Below the pieces are notes generated by a model that saw nothing but the letters and a program-made list of their open reading frames with translations, made no database searches and had not been told where the DNA came from. DNA of 64,000 nt from Ascarosepion bandense. Its lineage: Eukaryota; Mollusca; Cephalopoda; Sepiida; Sepiidae. Shown here one piece after another: positions 31,641 to 42,441 of the stretch. The first letter of the stretch is position 1. Every line of letters begins with the position of its first letter. The stretch covers positions 1,213,501 to 1,277,500 of the forward strand of contig JBBBDQ010000754.1 of the NCBI GenBank assembly GCA_037127315.1, read 5' to 3'. Position numbers and translations under genes: made by a program.

Positions 31641-31848
31641 TGTTGTATCGTGAAGGAATGATAATACACATATATAAGTAAGTAATATATTTATTCTCGG
31701 TAGTACACGTCCGTGAAGCGTGGCAACAGGTGAGCTGAGTAGACAATGACCGTGCTAGCCGTCAGCTGCCGACTCCATTGTCGCTACTCGGTATTAGTTC
31801 TTTATGTACTGCGAACCGTATGTTACGTGTTCGAGCTACGTGACAACA
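31641..31848 (-). mobile_element. LTR (Copia/gypsy type) inserted in a LINE
   Basis: On the minus strand it starts TGTTGTCACG and ends CACGATACAACA, so TGTTG...CAACA ends are inverted. AATAAA lies near its end (complement at about 31688). The sequence TTTATTGGTTTCACAG flanks it on both sides (31625-31640 and 31867-31882). Confidence 0.7.
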
Positions 31849-31861
31849 TCTCCCCAACCCC
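31849..31861 (-). promoter_or_regulatory. Polypurine tract next to the LTR
   Basis: On the minus strand GGGGTTGGGGAGA lies directly upstream of the LTR start, the position of the plus-strand primer in LTR retrotransposons. Its presence shows that the insert is a 3' LTR with a little internal sequence, not a clean solo LTR. Confidence 0.6.
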
Positions 31862-32048
31862 GAAAGTTTATTGGTTTCACAGTAAAAGGGAGGGACCTAG
31901 TTGCCAAACTTGTGGCTCGATTAAATTCATATATCTGGAGCATTAGAGAGCTAAGTTCATCGAAGCAAAAGTCGTTAAAGTATTTGAACTGACACAGGGA
32001 AGCCACATTACACCGGTGAGAAAGTGACTGCATATGAACTGCCGAGTC

Positions 32049-33855
32049 AGGATCGATCACATTACAGATTCTTCGTTGGATTTTGTCAAGGAACCCTAGG
32101 TGGATAGTAGGAGCACACGACCAGATATGGCAGCAGTATTCAATGCACGGGTGGATGATAAGACGGGATCGATCACATTACAGATTCTCCGTTGAATGTT
32201 GTCAAGGGACCCTAGGTGGATAGTAGGAGCACCCGACCAGATATGGCAGGAGTATTCAATGCACGGTCGGATGATAAGTCGGGATCGATCACATTACAGA
32301 TTCTCCGTTGAATGTTGTCAAGGGACCCTAGGTGGATAGTAGGAGCACCCGACCAGATATGGCAGGAGTATTAAATGCACAGTCGGATGATAAGTCGGGA
32401 TCGATCACATTACAGATTCTCCGTTGAATGTTGTCAAGGAACCCTAGGTGGATAGCAGGAGCACCCGACCAGATATGGCAGGAGTATTCAATGCACGGTC
32501 GGATGATAAGTCGGGATCGATCACATTACAGATTCTCCGTTGAATGTTGTCAAGGAACCCTAGGTGGATAGCAGGAGCACCCGACCAGATATGGCAGGAG
32601 TATTCAATGCACGGGTGGATGATAAGACGGGATCGATCACATTACAGATTCTCCGTTGAATGTTGTCAAGGAACCCTAGGTGGATAGTAGGAGCACCCGA
32701 CCAGATATGGCAGGAGTATTCAATGCACGGTCGGATGATAAGTCGGGATCGATCACATTACAGATTCTCCGTTGAATATTGTAAAGGAACCCTAGGTGGA
32801 TAGTAGGAGCACCCGACCAGATATGGCAGGAGTATTCAATGCACAGTCGGATGATAAGTCGGGATCGATCACATTACAGATTCTCCGTTGAATGTTGTCA
32901 AGGAACCCTAGGTGGATAGCAGGAGCACCCGACCAGATATGGCAGGAGTATTCAATGCACGGTCGGATGATAAGTCGGGATCGATCACATTACAGATTCT
33001 CCGTTGAATGTTGTCAAGGAACCCTAGGTGGATAGTAGGAGCACCCGACCAGATATGGCAGGAGTATTCAATGCACAGTCGGATGATAAGTCGGGATCGA
33101 TCACATTACAGATTCTCCGTTGAATGTTGTCAAGGAACCCTAGGTGGATAGTAGGAGCACCCGACCAGATATGGCAGGAGTATTCAATGCACGGTCGGAT
33201 GATAAGTCGGGATCGATCACATTACAGATTCTCCGTTGAATGTTGTCAAGGAACCCTAGGTGGATAGCAGGAGCACCCGACCAGATATGGCAGGAGTATT
33301 CAATGCACAGTCGGATGATAAGTCGGGATCGATCACATTACAGATTCTCCGTTGAATGTTGTCAAGGAACCCTAGGTGGATAGCAGGAGCACCCGACCAG
33401 ATATGGCAGGAGTATTCAATGCACAGTCGGATGATAAGTCGGGATCGATCACCTTACAGATTCTCCGTTGAATGTTGTCAAGGAACCCTAGGTGGATAGT
33501 AGGAGCACCCGACCAGATATGGCAGGAGTATTCAATGCACAGTCGGATGATAAGTAGGGATCGATCACATTACAGATTCTCCGTTGAATGTTGTCAAGGA
33601 ACCCTAGGTGGATAGCAGGAGCACCCGACCAGATATGGCAGGAGTATTCAATGCACGGGTGGATGATAAGACGGGATCGATCACATTACAGATTCTCCGT
33701 TGAATGTTGTCAAGGAACGCTAGGTGGATAGCAGGAGCACAGGACCAGATATGGCAGGAGTATTCAATGCACGGTCGGATGATACGTCGGGATTGATCAC
33801 ATTACAGATTCTTCGTTGAATGTTGTCAAGGAATCCTATGTGGATAGGAGGGGTA
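32049..33855 (-). repeat. 116-bp satellite derived from LINE coding sequence
   Basis: Units start at 32049, 32165, 32281, 32397, 32513, 32629 and on to 33789, always exactly 116 bp apart: 15 full units plus a partial one. On the minus strand each unit encodes a piece equal to RPCIEY.CHIWSGAP, IHLGFLDNIQRRICNVID of the family A LINE. As 116 is not a multiple of three, the frame shifts at every unit. Units differ at a few sites only (GATAGTAGG or GATAGCAGG, AGTCGG or GGTCGG or GGGTGG). Confidence 0.95.
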
Positions 33856-33859
33856 CATG

Positions 33860-35095
33860 GAAAACAAAATGTTCAGTAAAATGAATATTTTAATCATATT
33901 TGTATTTTTAATTCTATGTGGAACAACAAATATACGGAAGATCTTACATTTCACTTATATCTAAAATTCAATTTCAATGGGCAAGAGAGATCCTTCCGCA
34001 AATGTATTTCACGCATATATATTATTCCATTTCTCTCGACATTAGAGGATGTTGGGAAAATCGTATATTTCACTCATATTTGTAATTCCATTTAAATAGA
34101 AAGCATTGAATGTTCGAAAAAGGGTCTAATTAACACATATTTGTAATTCCATTTTTCAGAAAAAGAGGGTATTTAAGAAAAAGTGTATATCTATTTCATA
34201 TTTAGAATTTATTTTCTATGAACAACGGGGAATGTTTGGAGAAGGTAAAACTTAATTCATATTTGTAATTTCATTTCTCCCGACCACAAAATATGTTCGG
34301 AAAGCATATATTTATTTACATTTGTAATTCCATTTCTACGGACGTGAGAGCATGTTTAGAAATATGAGCATTTCAAGCATATTTGTAACTGCAAGTGGTG
34401 GTCAACAGAGAATGGTCGGTAAAGGGTACTCATAATTCACTCATAATTTCAATTCCCTGTCTTTGAACAAAATGTCCAGAAAAAGCAATATTTCAGTCAT
34501 ATTTGTAATTTCATTTCTATGGTCAGCAGGGAATGTTCGGAAAAGAGTATTTACTTACTCATATTTATTATTCCAGTTCTCTGGGCAACAGAGATGTGCG
34601 TAAAAGCTTGTATTCCACTTAAATATATAATTCCGTTTCTATGGACAAGGGCTATATTTTGGAATATTTTATATTTCATTCATATTTATGACTCTAGACA
34701 GCAATTAATGGTCGTTAAAATGTATATATAACATATATTTGTAATTCAATTTCTCATCACAACAGAGAATGTTCAGAAAAATTATATATTTCGCTAATAT
34801 TTGTAACCACGTATATATGGACAACTGAGAATGTTCAAAACAGTGTATACTTCATTTATACATATAATACTATTTTTAGCCAATAGAGAATGTTCCGGAA
34901 ATGGTATATTTCACACATATTTGTAATTCCTTTTCTCTAAAAACTAAGAAAGATCGGAAAATATATTTCATTCGTATTTGTAATTACATGTGTCTGAGAT
35001 ACAGCAAATGTTCGGAAATGGTATTCACTACTATTTGTTATTCCGTTTCTATGAAAAACAGAATTTTCACTCACATTTATAATTCCATTTCTCTG
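33860..35095. repeat. ~61-bp satellite, block 2
   Basis: About 20 diverged units with CATATTTGTAATTCCATTTC, TATGGACAACAGAGAATGTT and CGGAAAA words. For instance TGTAATTCCA lies at 34081 and again at 34142. Confidence 0.88.
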
Positions 35096-35325
35096 TGTGA
35101 ACCCCCACGATTGATATTTTGCATCGATACCCAAAATATCTGCGCTCCATCCATACTCAGTCGCTTCTTTCCAAACTCGTCCCTGTCACATGTTGTGTTT
35201 GATTGATCACAAATCCGGTCTGGATTAAATCAGCTGCATCGATAATCCAGAATGGGCTGTGGGCCATAGTAAGAAAAAGAAATCTTTGTGAAATTAACAA
35301 CAATCTGTTTGTTTATAAGTAGAGT
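35096..35325. other. No recognised feature
   Basis: Spacer between satellite and Tc1 element. Confidence 0.45.
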
Positions 35326-35953
35326 ACTGTGCAAAAGTATTAGGACAAGAACTATTTTGTCTTTTATGCGGCATCAAAATAAAGTTTAAAATCACCCCTG
35401 TTCTAACATTTTTGTACACTACCGGTAGTGGGCAAAAGTATTAGGACAACAGTGATTTTTCTAAAACCCTCACTGAAATTCAAATACAGGTTGAAAAACT
35501 AAGTAAATTGCTAATAAATACTGATTATTTAAAACTAGGTGTAAAAGAAATATATTAAAAAGAAGTTATATTTAATTTTTCCTATTTTCTATTTAAGAAG
35601 TTATTTTGAAACTACTCTATTGAACATCTATGGGATATTTTGGATAAAAATGATAAATCTAATGTTACTTCGCAATACACACTTTGAGAATAAATACAAA
35701 CTGATTGGCCGGAGATACCATTAGATACAATGAAGAAGCTTGTAATGTCAATGCCTGACTGAATGAATGCTGTGATCAAAGCAAAAGGCTATTATACTAA
35801 ATATTAAATTTATTTTGTAACAAGTTTTTTTTCTTGTTAAAGCATTTGTTAAATAACTCAAATAAAATTACAGCAATTAAATTATTGTTTATTTTCTGTC
35901 AATATGCCTCATAAAAGATAAAAGAGTTCTTGTCATAATACATTTGCACAGTA
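35326..35953 (+). mobile_element. Tc1-like composite deletion derivative
   Basis: Bounded by TA and inverted ends: TACTGTGCAAAAGTATTAGG, ACAAG on the left and its near-complement ending TTTGCACAGTA on the right. An internal palindrome centred on ACCGGT (35421-35426) contains two more copies of the end, facing outward. The right part encodes the end of a Tc1 transposase: IEHLWDILD (about 35620), then after a deletion WPEIPLDTMKKLVMSMPD and AVIKAKGYYTKY with a stop. The catalytic region is gone. A sister copy with the same deletion is at 56890-57540. Confidence 0.85.
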
Positions 35954-36415
35954 CCGTACGATCAGTATTTAGTTAGAGTTTATCACTCTTGCATGCCAAC
36001 AAATATAATTCCAAATCACTGCTTCTATAGGCATTTATCATTTTATATAAGTTGTTTATTCTGTCACTAGGCTAAAGTTGGAGTTCGTTTCAGGCAGACA
36101 ATCACTTGACAGCACGTCTCTCCAGTTAACTCGACCGGAACCGGTTCAAATGAAAACTCAACTCTCACTCCCAAACTAACTATAGTACTGAATCCTTTGT
36201 CTAAAAACCCACCAACTTTGGCTTATTTTGAACCTCCCCTCCACGCTGGGTACTCTTAGTATTTCCAAATTACCAATCAGGGAACCTCCCTTTTGGTCTC
36301 TTGACAAAACTTCTTTCATTCTGTTTTGTGTTAGTGACACTTTCCACTGCCCTAGAGGTGTGGTACATTTCCCCGACTTTCCCGAAATTCTACCAGTAGA
36401 TTCTTTCTTACTGAT
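35954..36415. other. No recognised feature; GC-richer at 36090-36400
   Basis: Opposite open frames of 72 and 87 codons overlap at 36176-36446. Neither shows a known domain. Confidence 0.4.
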
Positions 36416-36530
36416 ATGTATAGAAACTAGCATGAACACAAAATGAGGGTTCAGTTTATATATTGATTATAATAGAAAATTGATCCCCCATTTTATATCT
36501 ACATTAAAATTTCTTATAAACAGTTGGCAT
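36416..36530 (-). repeat. Short palindromic repeat 'Y' with linker
   Basis: TATAGAAACTAGCATGAACA, GAGGGTTCAGTTTATATATT, GATTATAATAGAAAATTGAT, CCCCCATTTTATATCTAC, then the linker to the LINE tail, as at 15515-15650. Confidence 0.75.
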
Positions 36531-36965
36531 ATATCTTCTTCTTCTATGTGCCCTGTCCTTTCAGGACGTAGGCGATCATGGCTTTCCACGTCTCCCTATC
36601 CCTGGTGGCTCTTAGCACGCCTTCTCCTGTTAACCCATGCAACCCTCATTCCATTATTCACCTGATCAGGTCCTTCAAATATGTTATCCGCTGCTTTCCT
36701 CTGTCTCTTTTCCCCTCTATCTGGCCTGTTAGTATCGTTATCCGTCCGTATGCAAGCGATTTGCTGCCAGTAAAGATTCTTGGTTACTCTTAAGTCTTTT
36801 ACCAAATATGTCAAGGCTGCCGAGTAAATTCATTAATTCTTTGTGGCGTATTTTGTCAAATGCCTTCGTATAATCAATAAAGCACATGTATAAACCCCTC
36901 TTCATTTGTATTGCCCTTTCAGAGAGCATCCTGATCATAAATATGGCGTTCCGTGTTCCGGTGTT
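36531..36965 (-). pseudogene. RTE-like LINE: RT motif A fused to the C-terminal tail
   Basis: The minus frame from about 36940 reads MIRMLSERAIQMKRGLYMCF, IDYTKAFDKIRHKELMNLLG. FIDYTKAFD is RT motif A with its catalytic Asp. It continues as FGK, then in another frame DLRVTKNLYWQQIACIRTDN, and then jumps to NRPDRGEKRQRKAADNIFEG, a shifted frame of the terminal GQIEGKRDRGKQRITYLKG. RT motifs B-E and all of the linker are missing. The tail ends AAGAAGAAG. An internally deleted, dead copy. Confidence 0.88.
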
Positions 36966-37680
36966 TTTGATTAACCCCTCTCCTTCTCTCTAGAGTGAGT
37001 GTCTATTACCACTGCTGGAGGGGCGTGGTTCAGCCTACAGTTTGGTGAGTGGTCGGTTTTTCACATCTATATTTAATTACTTCAATCTCTCGATCTGAAA
37101 CGTTTTAAATTATCTACGCCTTTTTGCATTGAATAAAAGTACCAGAAGAAAATAACTAGCTACGATCGAAAAAACTCTTACTTTTCTCTTTTTAATTATC
37201 AGCGTCAAAAAATTCTCAAAAAAACTTTATGTTTGAGAATACCGCTTTTTTTTCAGACCAGTGAGTGATAGGTCACTAAGAGTCATAAAAATGCGTCTAC
37301 AATTTTTCTGCAAGTTTCAAATAAAATCTTAGAAAGCTTTCATTTTATCATTGGTCGGTAAATTTTCACAATAACCGAGAGACGCAATTTTCTCGAAAAT
37401 GGCTATTCCGAATTTTGTGAGAATAATGTTTATCCTTCAAATTTGAATTAATTGAATTTCTAGCCAGCACTCACGAGTCATAAAACACTTAATCCTGAGT
37501 CGTTATTTGATCTTGGTGACCGTAATTTCATTTATCTATTTTCCTGGGTGGTCTTCTTAGAATATCCTTCACCTAGCTTCTAATAGATGAAGATGAAAGC
37601 ACAAAAAAATCCAATTATTATCTCTTCTCCTTCTCTTCATCCTTTTTCGGCACTAGAAATAGTGACAACAGAAAATGGGT
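36966..37680. other. Unclassified, repeat-like DNA
   Basis: No coding signal. Base words such as CAAAAAAACTTTATGTTTGA do not match other parts of this window. Confidence 0.4.
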
Positions 37681-38790
37681 AAATTACAAAGGGTAAATTT
37701 CATTCACATTTTTAATTCTGTTTCTATGGAAGACAGTGAATGTTCAGCAAACGGTATATTTCATTCATATTTGTAATACCGTTTCTATGGACATTAGATA
37801 ATGTCTGGAAAAATGTATATATCACTCATATTTATAATTTTATGACTCTGGGCAACAAAGATTGTTCAGAAAAGTGTATATTTCACTCATATTTATATTA
37901 ACATCTCTCTGGCTACATAAGAATGTTCAGAAAATATTATATTTAACTCGTATTTTTAATTCCGTTTCTATGGACAAAATAGAATGTTTGGAAAAAGTAT
38001 TTGTCACTCATAATTGCAATTCTACTTTTATGGAAAGCAGAGAATGTTCGAAAAATAGTATATTTTACTAATCAACAGAGAATTTTCGAAAAAGAGTTTT
38101 TTTTCTAATGTTTGTATAATTGTGTTTCTTTGAACAACATAGAATTTTCACACATTGGTATATTTTGCTATATTTAAAATTCTGTTTTATGGACTGCAGA
38201 GACTGTTCGGATATCGGTATATTTCGCTGATATTTATAATAATGTTTCTCTGTCCAATAGAAAATGGTCGGAAATGTGTGTTTTTTAATAATATTTGTAA
38301 TTCCATTTCTATAGACAGGAGAAGACGTTTGGAAAAGGAGTATTTCCCTTATAATTGGAACTTTGTTTATATGGGCCGCATAGAATGTTCGAAAAAGTTA
38401 TATTTCAATTGTATTTATATTAACATTTCTCTGGAAATGGTGGAATGTAAAGAAAAGTGAATATTTTTCAAAAATGTGTAATTTCTTTTCTATGGAGAAC
38501 AGAGGATGTTTGAAAACTGGTATACTTTATTCATAACTCTAATTCCCTTTTTATGGAGGACATAGGATGTTCAGAAAAGTGTATATTTTACTCATATTTA
38601 CAATTCCGTTTCTATGGAAAACAGAAAATGTTCGAAAAAATTATTTTTCATTGATATTCGTGCTTCTGTTTCTATAAAATGAGAATATTCGGAAAAGCGG
38701 ATATTTCACTCAAATTTGTAATTCTGTCTTCTTATGGACAGCAGGGAATATCTGGAAATATATATGCTTTTATTCAACATAAAAATGATT
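37681..38790. repeat. ~61-bp satellite, block 3
   Basis: About 18 diverged units with TCATATTTGTAATTCCGTTT, CTATGGACA, GAATGTTC.GAAAA. Short open frames in it are artefacts. Confidence 0.88.
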
Positions 38791-38884
38791 TTCTTTATCT
38801 TAAACAAATGCTGTATCTGTAATTTCTTTAAAAAATATGTCTGTCAGAAATTTTTATAATATAATTTTTTCTTGAGGAAAATTA

Positions 38885-39726
38885 TCTATATATATATAAA
38901 AGCGAAGATGTTTTTGTGTGTGTCTGTCTTTCTGTATGTCCTTTATAAAAATCCACAATTTTTATCGGATTCTCACCAAACTTCACATAAATATTTTTTA
39001 CTCTTCCGGTCAGATCAAGGGTTAGTTATTTTTCCCGATTTCCCCCAGGATATTAGAAATTGATAGCCTGATATCCAATCAGGTCTGATCAAGATAAAAA
39101 TGTCAACGCTTTATCGTGGTTCTTGCTGCAGAAGTTGGTCTAACGAGGTAAAATTACATAATTTTTAGTCTCAAACATTAGTAGATCTTCTCAGACGACT
39201 CATTTTCCCCGATAGCGGAAATCGATACCCCGATATTCTATCGAATCGGATCAAGAACCGATATTCAGCCATCAATATGGCTCATTTTCTCCAATTTTAT
39301 TCCCGATGGAAGTTTTCATCGATTTACTTAGGTTAGTTTATCCTTCGATGACTCATTTGACTTCGATATTGGAAATCGATACTTCGATATCCCATCTGGT
39401 CTGATGAAAATCAGGTTTTCAGCCGTTTTATTTTGGTTTTTACTTTGGATCTTGCTCAAAGTAGTAACTGTAGATTTTAGTCTAAGCCATGATACATTAT
39501 CTCAGAGGATTTATTTAGCCTTCAAAATTCAGTTTGCAACGAATACCGTACATCAAAATGTGGCTTACATCAATTCATTTTTCTTTTAATTGCAGTTTCG
39601 CTTTGACTAGAAACAACTATTGCTTTTTTGTTCTTTCGTTCAACGACCAAAGAGTCTGAGCTCCAGAACAATGGATTAGTTTTAAAGCTTTCATTACGCC
39701 CGAGCAACGCGGGACTATTTTGCTAG
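38885..39726 (+). mobile_element. Helitron-like element, second subfamily
   Basis: Begins A|TCTATATATATATAAAAGCG and ends with the CCCGAGCAACGCGGG hairpin, a short gap and CTAG|T (39723-39726), so both A and T of the target are visible. It lacks the ~330-bp 5' part (AAATGGAACTTTGTC) of other copies, and its middle (TTTATCGGATTCTCACCAAA, CAGATCAAGGGTTAGTTATT) is unique here. Only the last ~300 bp match the other subfamily. Confidence 0.82.
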
Positions 39727-40660
39727 TTTATTATATGTGTAAAGAATATTTTATTTCCCAAGAAAAATGTTCATGATTGTAACTTTTTTCTCGCTTTAAT
39801 TTTCTTATGAACTTAGAAAAAAACTGTTTATGAAACCAATATCAACCAACCTATTTTCATCGATGAACCGACCAGAAAGAGTCGTTAATAGAAGGAAAAG
39901 CAAAATTGGAAGAAAATGAATTTTATAATATATGTACATTTTTTCCTTCAAAAATATAGTGTATTGATGTTAATTAATTTCTTAAAAACTCTTTTCCAGG
40001 AAACCACTAGTGAATAACGTTTTTTTATTATTTTAATATTTCTAAAATGTGAGAATTATATTTAAAATTATTATTTAAATTTAATTTGGTTAGCATATGG
40101 ACCTATGTGCATTGATCGAATAAAGTTCATTTTAATAAAATTGAGTAGACAAAACTTTTAATTATCCTTTGATTTTTATTTCATAATGGTGAGCATTTCT
40201 TTCAATGTTACCTAAGAGACTTGTAAAGAAAGGAAATGTTCGTACGAAAACGTTTTTCTCTATCATAATCCCACTTCCTATCTAACTATTTACTGTCGCT
40301 TAATATTATTGATTTTTGAGTTTTCTTTCCGCTTCTTTTTTACTTACTTTTCCCTTTAATTTATCTATTGTTCTTTCGCTAATTAAATATCTCCCGGCTT
40401 CACTCATCATTTCCCTCTCTTTCTTCTTCTATGCTTAACTTGGCCAAATTTGTTTCGTCTCATTCACAGCAAACGCAACAATATTTCATTTCAAGTTTTC
40501 CAAACTCCGCCAATTTTCAATTTCCACTTTTTCTAGTAAACAATTACTTTGCTTAGAAGAAGTTCTGTTCCCTGTGTCAAGTGCATGGTTGATAGATTTC
40601 GTTATGTCTGACAATAGGACACTGCGCCATGACACACAAACAGGTCATGGCACACAAAAA
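39727..40660. other. No recognised feature
   Basis: AT-rich DNA; no repeat or coding signal recognised. Confidence 0.45.
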
Positions 40661-40662
40661 GT

Positions 40663-40664
40663 CA

Positions 40665-40695
<31 letters not shown>

Positions 40696-40728
40696 ATATC
40701 TATCTATCTATCTATCTCGGTTTTTTCA

Positions 40729-40793
<65 letters not shown>

Positions 40794-40804
40794 CGGTTTT
40801 TGCA

Positions 40805-40837
<33 letters not shown>

Positions 40838-40848
40838 CGGTTTTTTCA

Positions 40849-40885
<37 letters not shown>

Positions 40886-40896
40886 CGGTTTTTTCA

Positions 40897-40935
<39 letters not shown>

Positions 40936-40950
40936 TTTATCTCGGTTTTT

Positions 40951-40989
<39 letters not shown>

Positions 40990-41001
40990 CGGTTTTTTCT
41001 A

Positions 41002-41050
<49 letters not shown>

Positions 41051-41061
41051 CGGTTTTTTCA

Positions 41062-41100
<39 letters not shown>

Positions 41101-41121
41101 TTTATATCTATCTCTATTTTT

Positions 41122-41168
<47 letters not shown>

Positions 41169-41215
41169 CGGTTTTTTCATATCTATCTATCTATCTATCT
41201 ATCTCGGTTTTTTCA

Positions 41216-41267
<52 letters not shown>

Positions 41268-41333
41268 GGTTTTTTCATATCTATTTTTTCTATCTATCTA
41301 TCTATCTATCGGTTTTTTACTATCTATTTTTTC

Positions 41334-41374
<41 letters not shown>
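40663..41374. repeat. Punctuated (TATC)n array, 0.7 kb
   Basis: TATC runs are interrupted about ten times by TCGGTTTTTTCATATC or close variants (positions of TCGG include 40717, 40793, 40837, 40885, 40942, 40989, 41050, 41167, 41204). Open frames of up to 270 codons (YLSI repeats) span it and are artefacts. Confidence 0.95.
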
Positions 41375-41750
41375 CTAGCAGTATAGCCCGGCGTTGCTCG
41401 GGTGTAATGAAAGCTTTAAAACTAATCCACGGTCCTGGAGCTCATCTCTTTGGACGTTGGCACGAAAGACGAAAAAGCAATAGTTGTTTCCAGTTAAAAC
41501 GAAACCATAGACTGAAAATATGAATGGATGTAAGTCAAATTTTGATTTCCTGGTATCGATATCAAATAAGATTTTTGTCTTAAACTGAATTTTGAAGGTT
41601 AAATAAGTCCTCTGAGTAAATCTTTTGATATCTGTGATTAAGAACTACAATTATACCTACTTAGAGCCAAACCCGAAGCAAAAACTAAAATAAAAGGGCT
41701 GAAAAAAATACAGACATACTGGCTGATAAACAGACACACAAAAATCTAGC

Positions 41751-41819
<69 letters not shown>

Positions 41820-42012
41820 ATTATCGATTTTCTGCACTACTATAATAACCACAACCTTGAAACTTCTGAATCTCGTTTCATATGTCTTTGTCTATGAGTG
41901 TATCAAAGCCTAGCTAAGAACACTCGCAGACGCTTATAGTACAACTGCGTAAATTTTCAAGAAAATCGATTCAGCCGTTTCGGAGTCTATAGGTAACGGA
42001 CACACACACCCA
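41375..42012 (-). mobile_element. Helitron-like element, 5'-truncated, inserted at a TATC array
   Basis: CTAG (41375-41378) directly abuts TATCTA, so on the minus strand the end CTAG is followed by TAGATAGA. Contains internal (TA)n 41756-41793 and (TG)n 41794-41820. The 5' end is lost at about 42013, where family A LINE sequence starts. Confidence 0.82.
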
Positions 42013-42370
42013 TACATAGGTAATGTGATAGGTACCACTCCAGCCACTTTCCCACCGACGGGATGTGGCTTCTCTCTGTCTGTTCTATAAATATTTTCAT
42101 GCCTTCTGCTCCAACGAACTTAAATCACTGGTGCCCCTGCCACAGGTGTTTATTCGTGAAACCAGACTGGCAACTGGGTCCCCCCCCCCATTCACAGATC
42201 AACCAAATGCAGACAAGTCTATTCTCTCAGCTTCTTTTCCCGTACTTCCCGTTTGTGTAACTCGCTTCCATATTCTTGCTTTCCTGACGGCTATAACCTC
42301 CAGAAATTTAAATGCAATGTCAATACCCATCTCTTGACCACTTGACTATAGTTCTCTCTACATGACCCTG
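42013..42370 (+). pseudogene. Family A-related LINE C-terminal fragment
   Basis: Frames encode VASLCLFYKYFHAFCSNELK, SLVPLPQVFIRETRLATGS and, shifted, ACFPDGYNLQKFKCNVNTHL. A run of C (42181-42189) marks one frameshift. Same subfamily as 26541-27255. No 3' UTR or tail is present; a TATC array follows at 42380. Confidence 0.85.
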
Positions 42371-42379
42371 TATATTTTC

Positions 42380-42441
<62 letters not shown>
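42380..42441. repeat. (TATC)n microsatellite
   Basis: Fifteen clean units. It may be the other side of the array at 40663-41374, split by insertions. Confidence 0.95.

Larger units (their letters stand above)
31290..33855 (-). pseudogene. Family A LINE carrying an LTR insertion and an internal satellite
   Basis: Tail at about 31295 (AATCATATCGCTCCAAGAAA, GGCAG). C-terminal codons run to 31624, are interrupted by an LTR fragment (31641-31866), and resume at 31867. The minus frame 32060-31836 includes SLSHRCNVASLCQFKYFNDF and ATSLATRSLPFTVKPINF. Upstream, the codons for CIEYCCHIWSGAP...LGF and QRRICNVIDPD are amplified as the 116-bp satellite (32049-33855). Past 33855 the ~61-bp satellite resumes, so the whole LINE sits in that array. 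Confidence 0.88.

Noticed and set aside
32049..33855. Possible CRISPR array or protein repeat domain
   Set aside because: There are no unique spacers, and the 116-bp unit shifts frame each time, so it cannot encode a repeat protein.
36176..36446. Overlapping opposite open frames
   Set aside because: Neither shows a motif. The composition differs from surroundings, but nothing supports coding.
40574..41386. Open frames of 270 and 249 codons
   Set aside because: They translate the TATC array (YLSI repeats), with no other content. All three frames stay open because the repeat has no stop codon.
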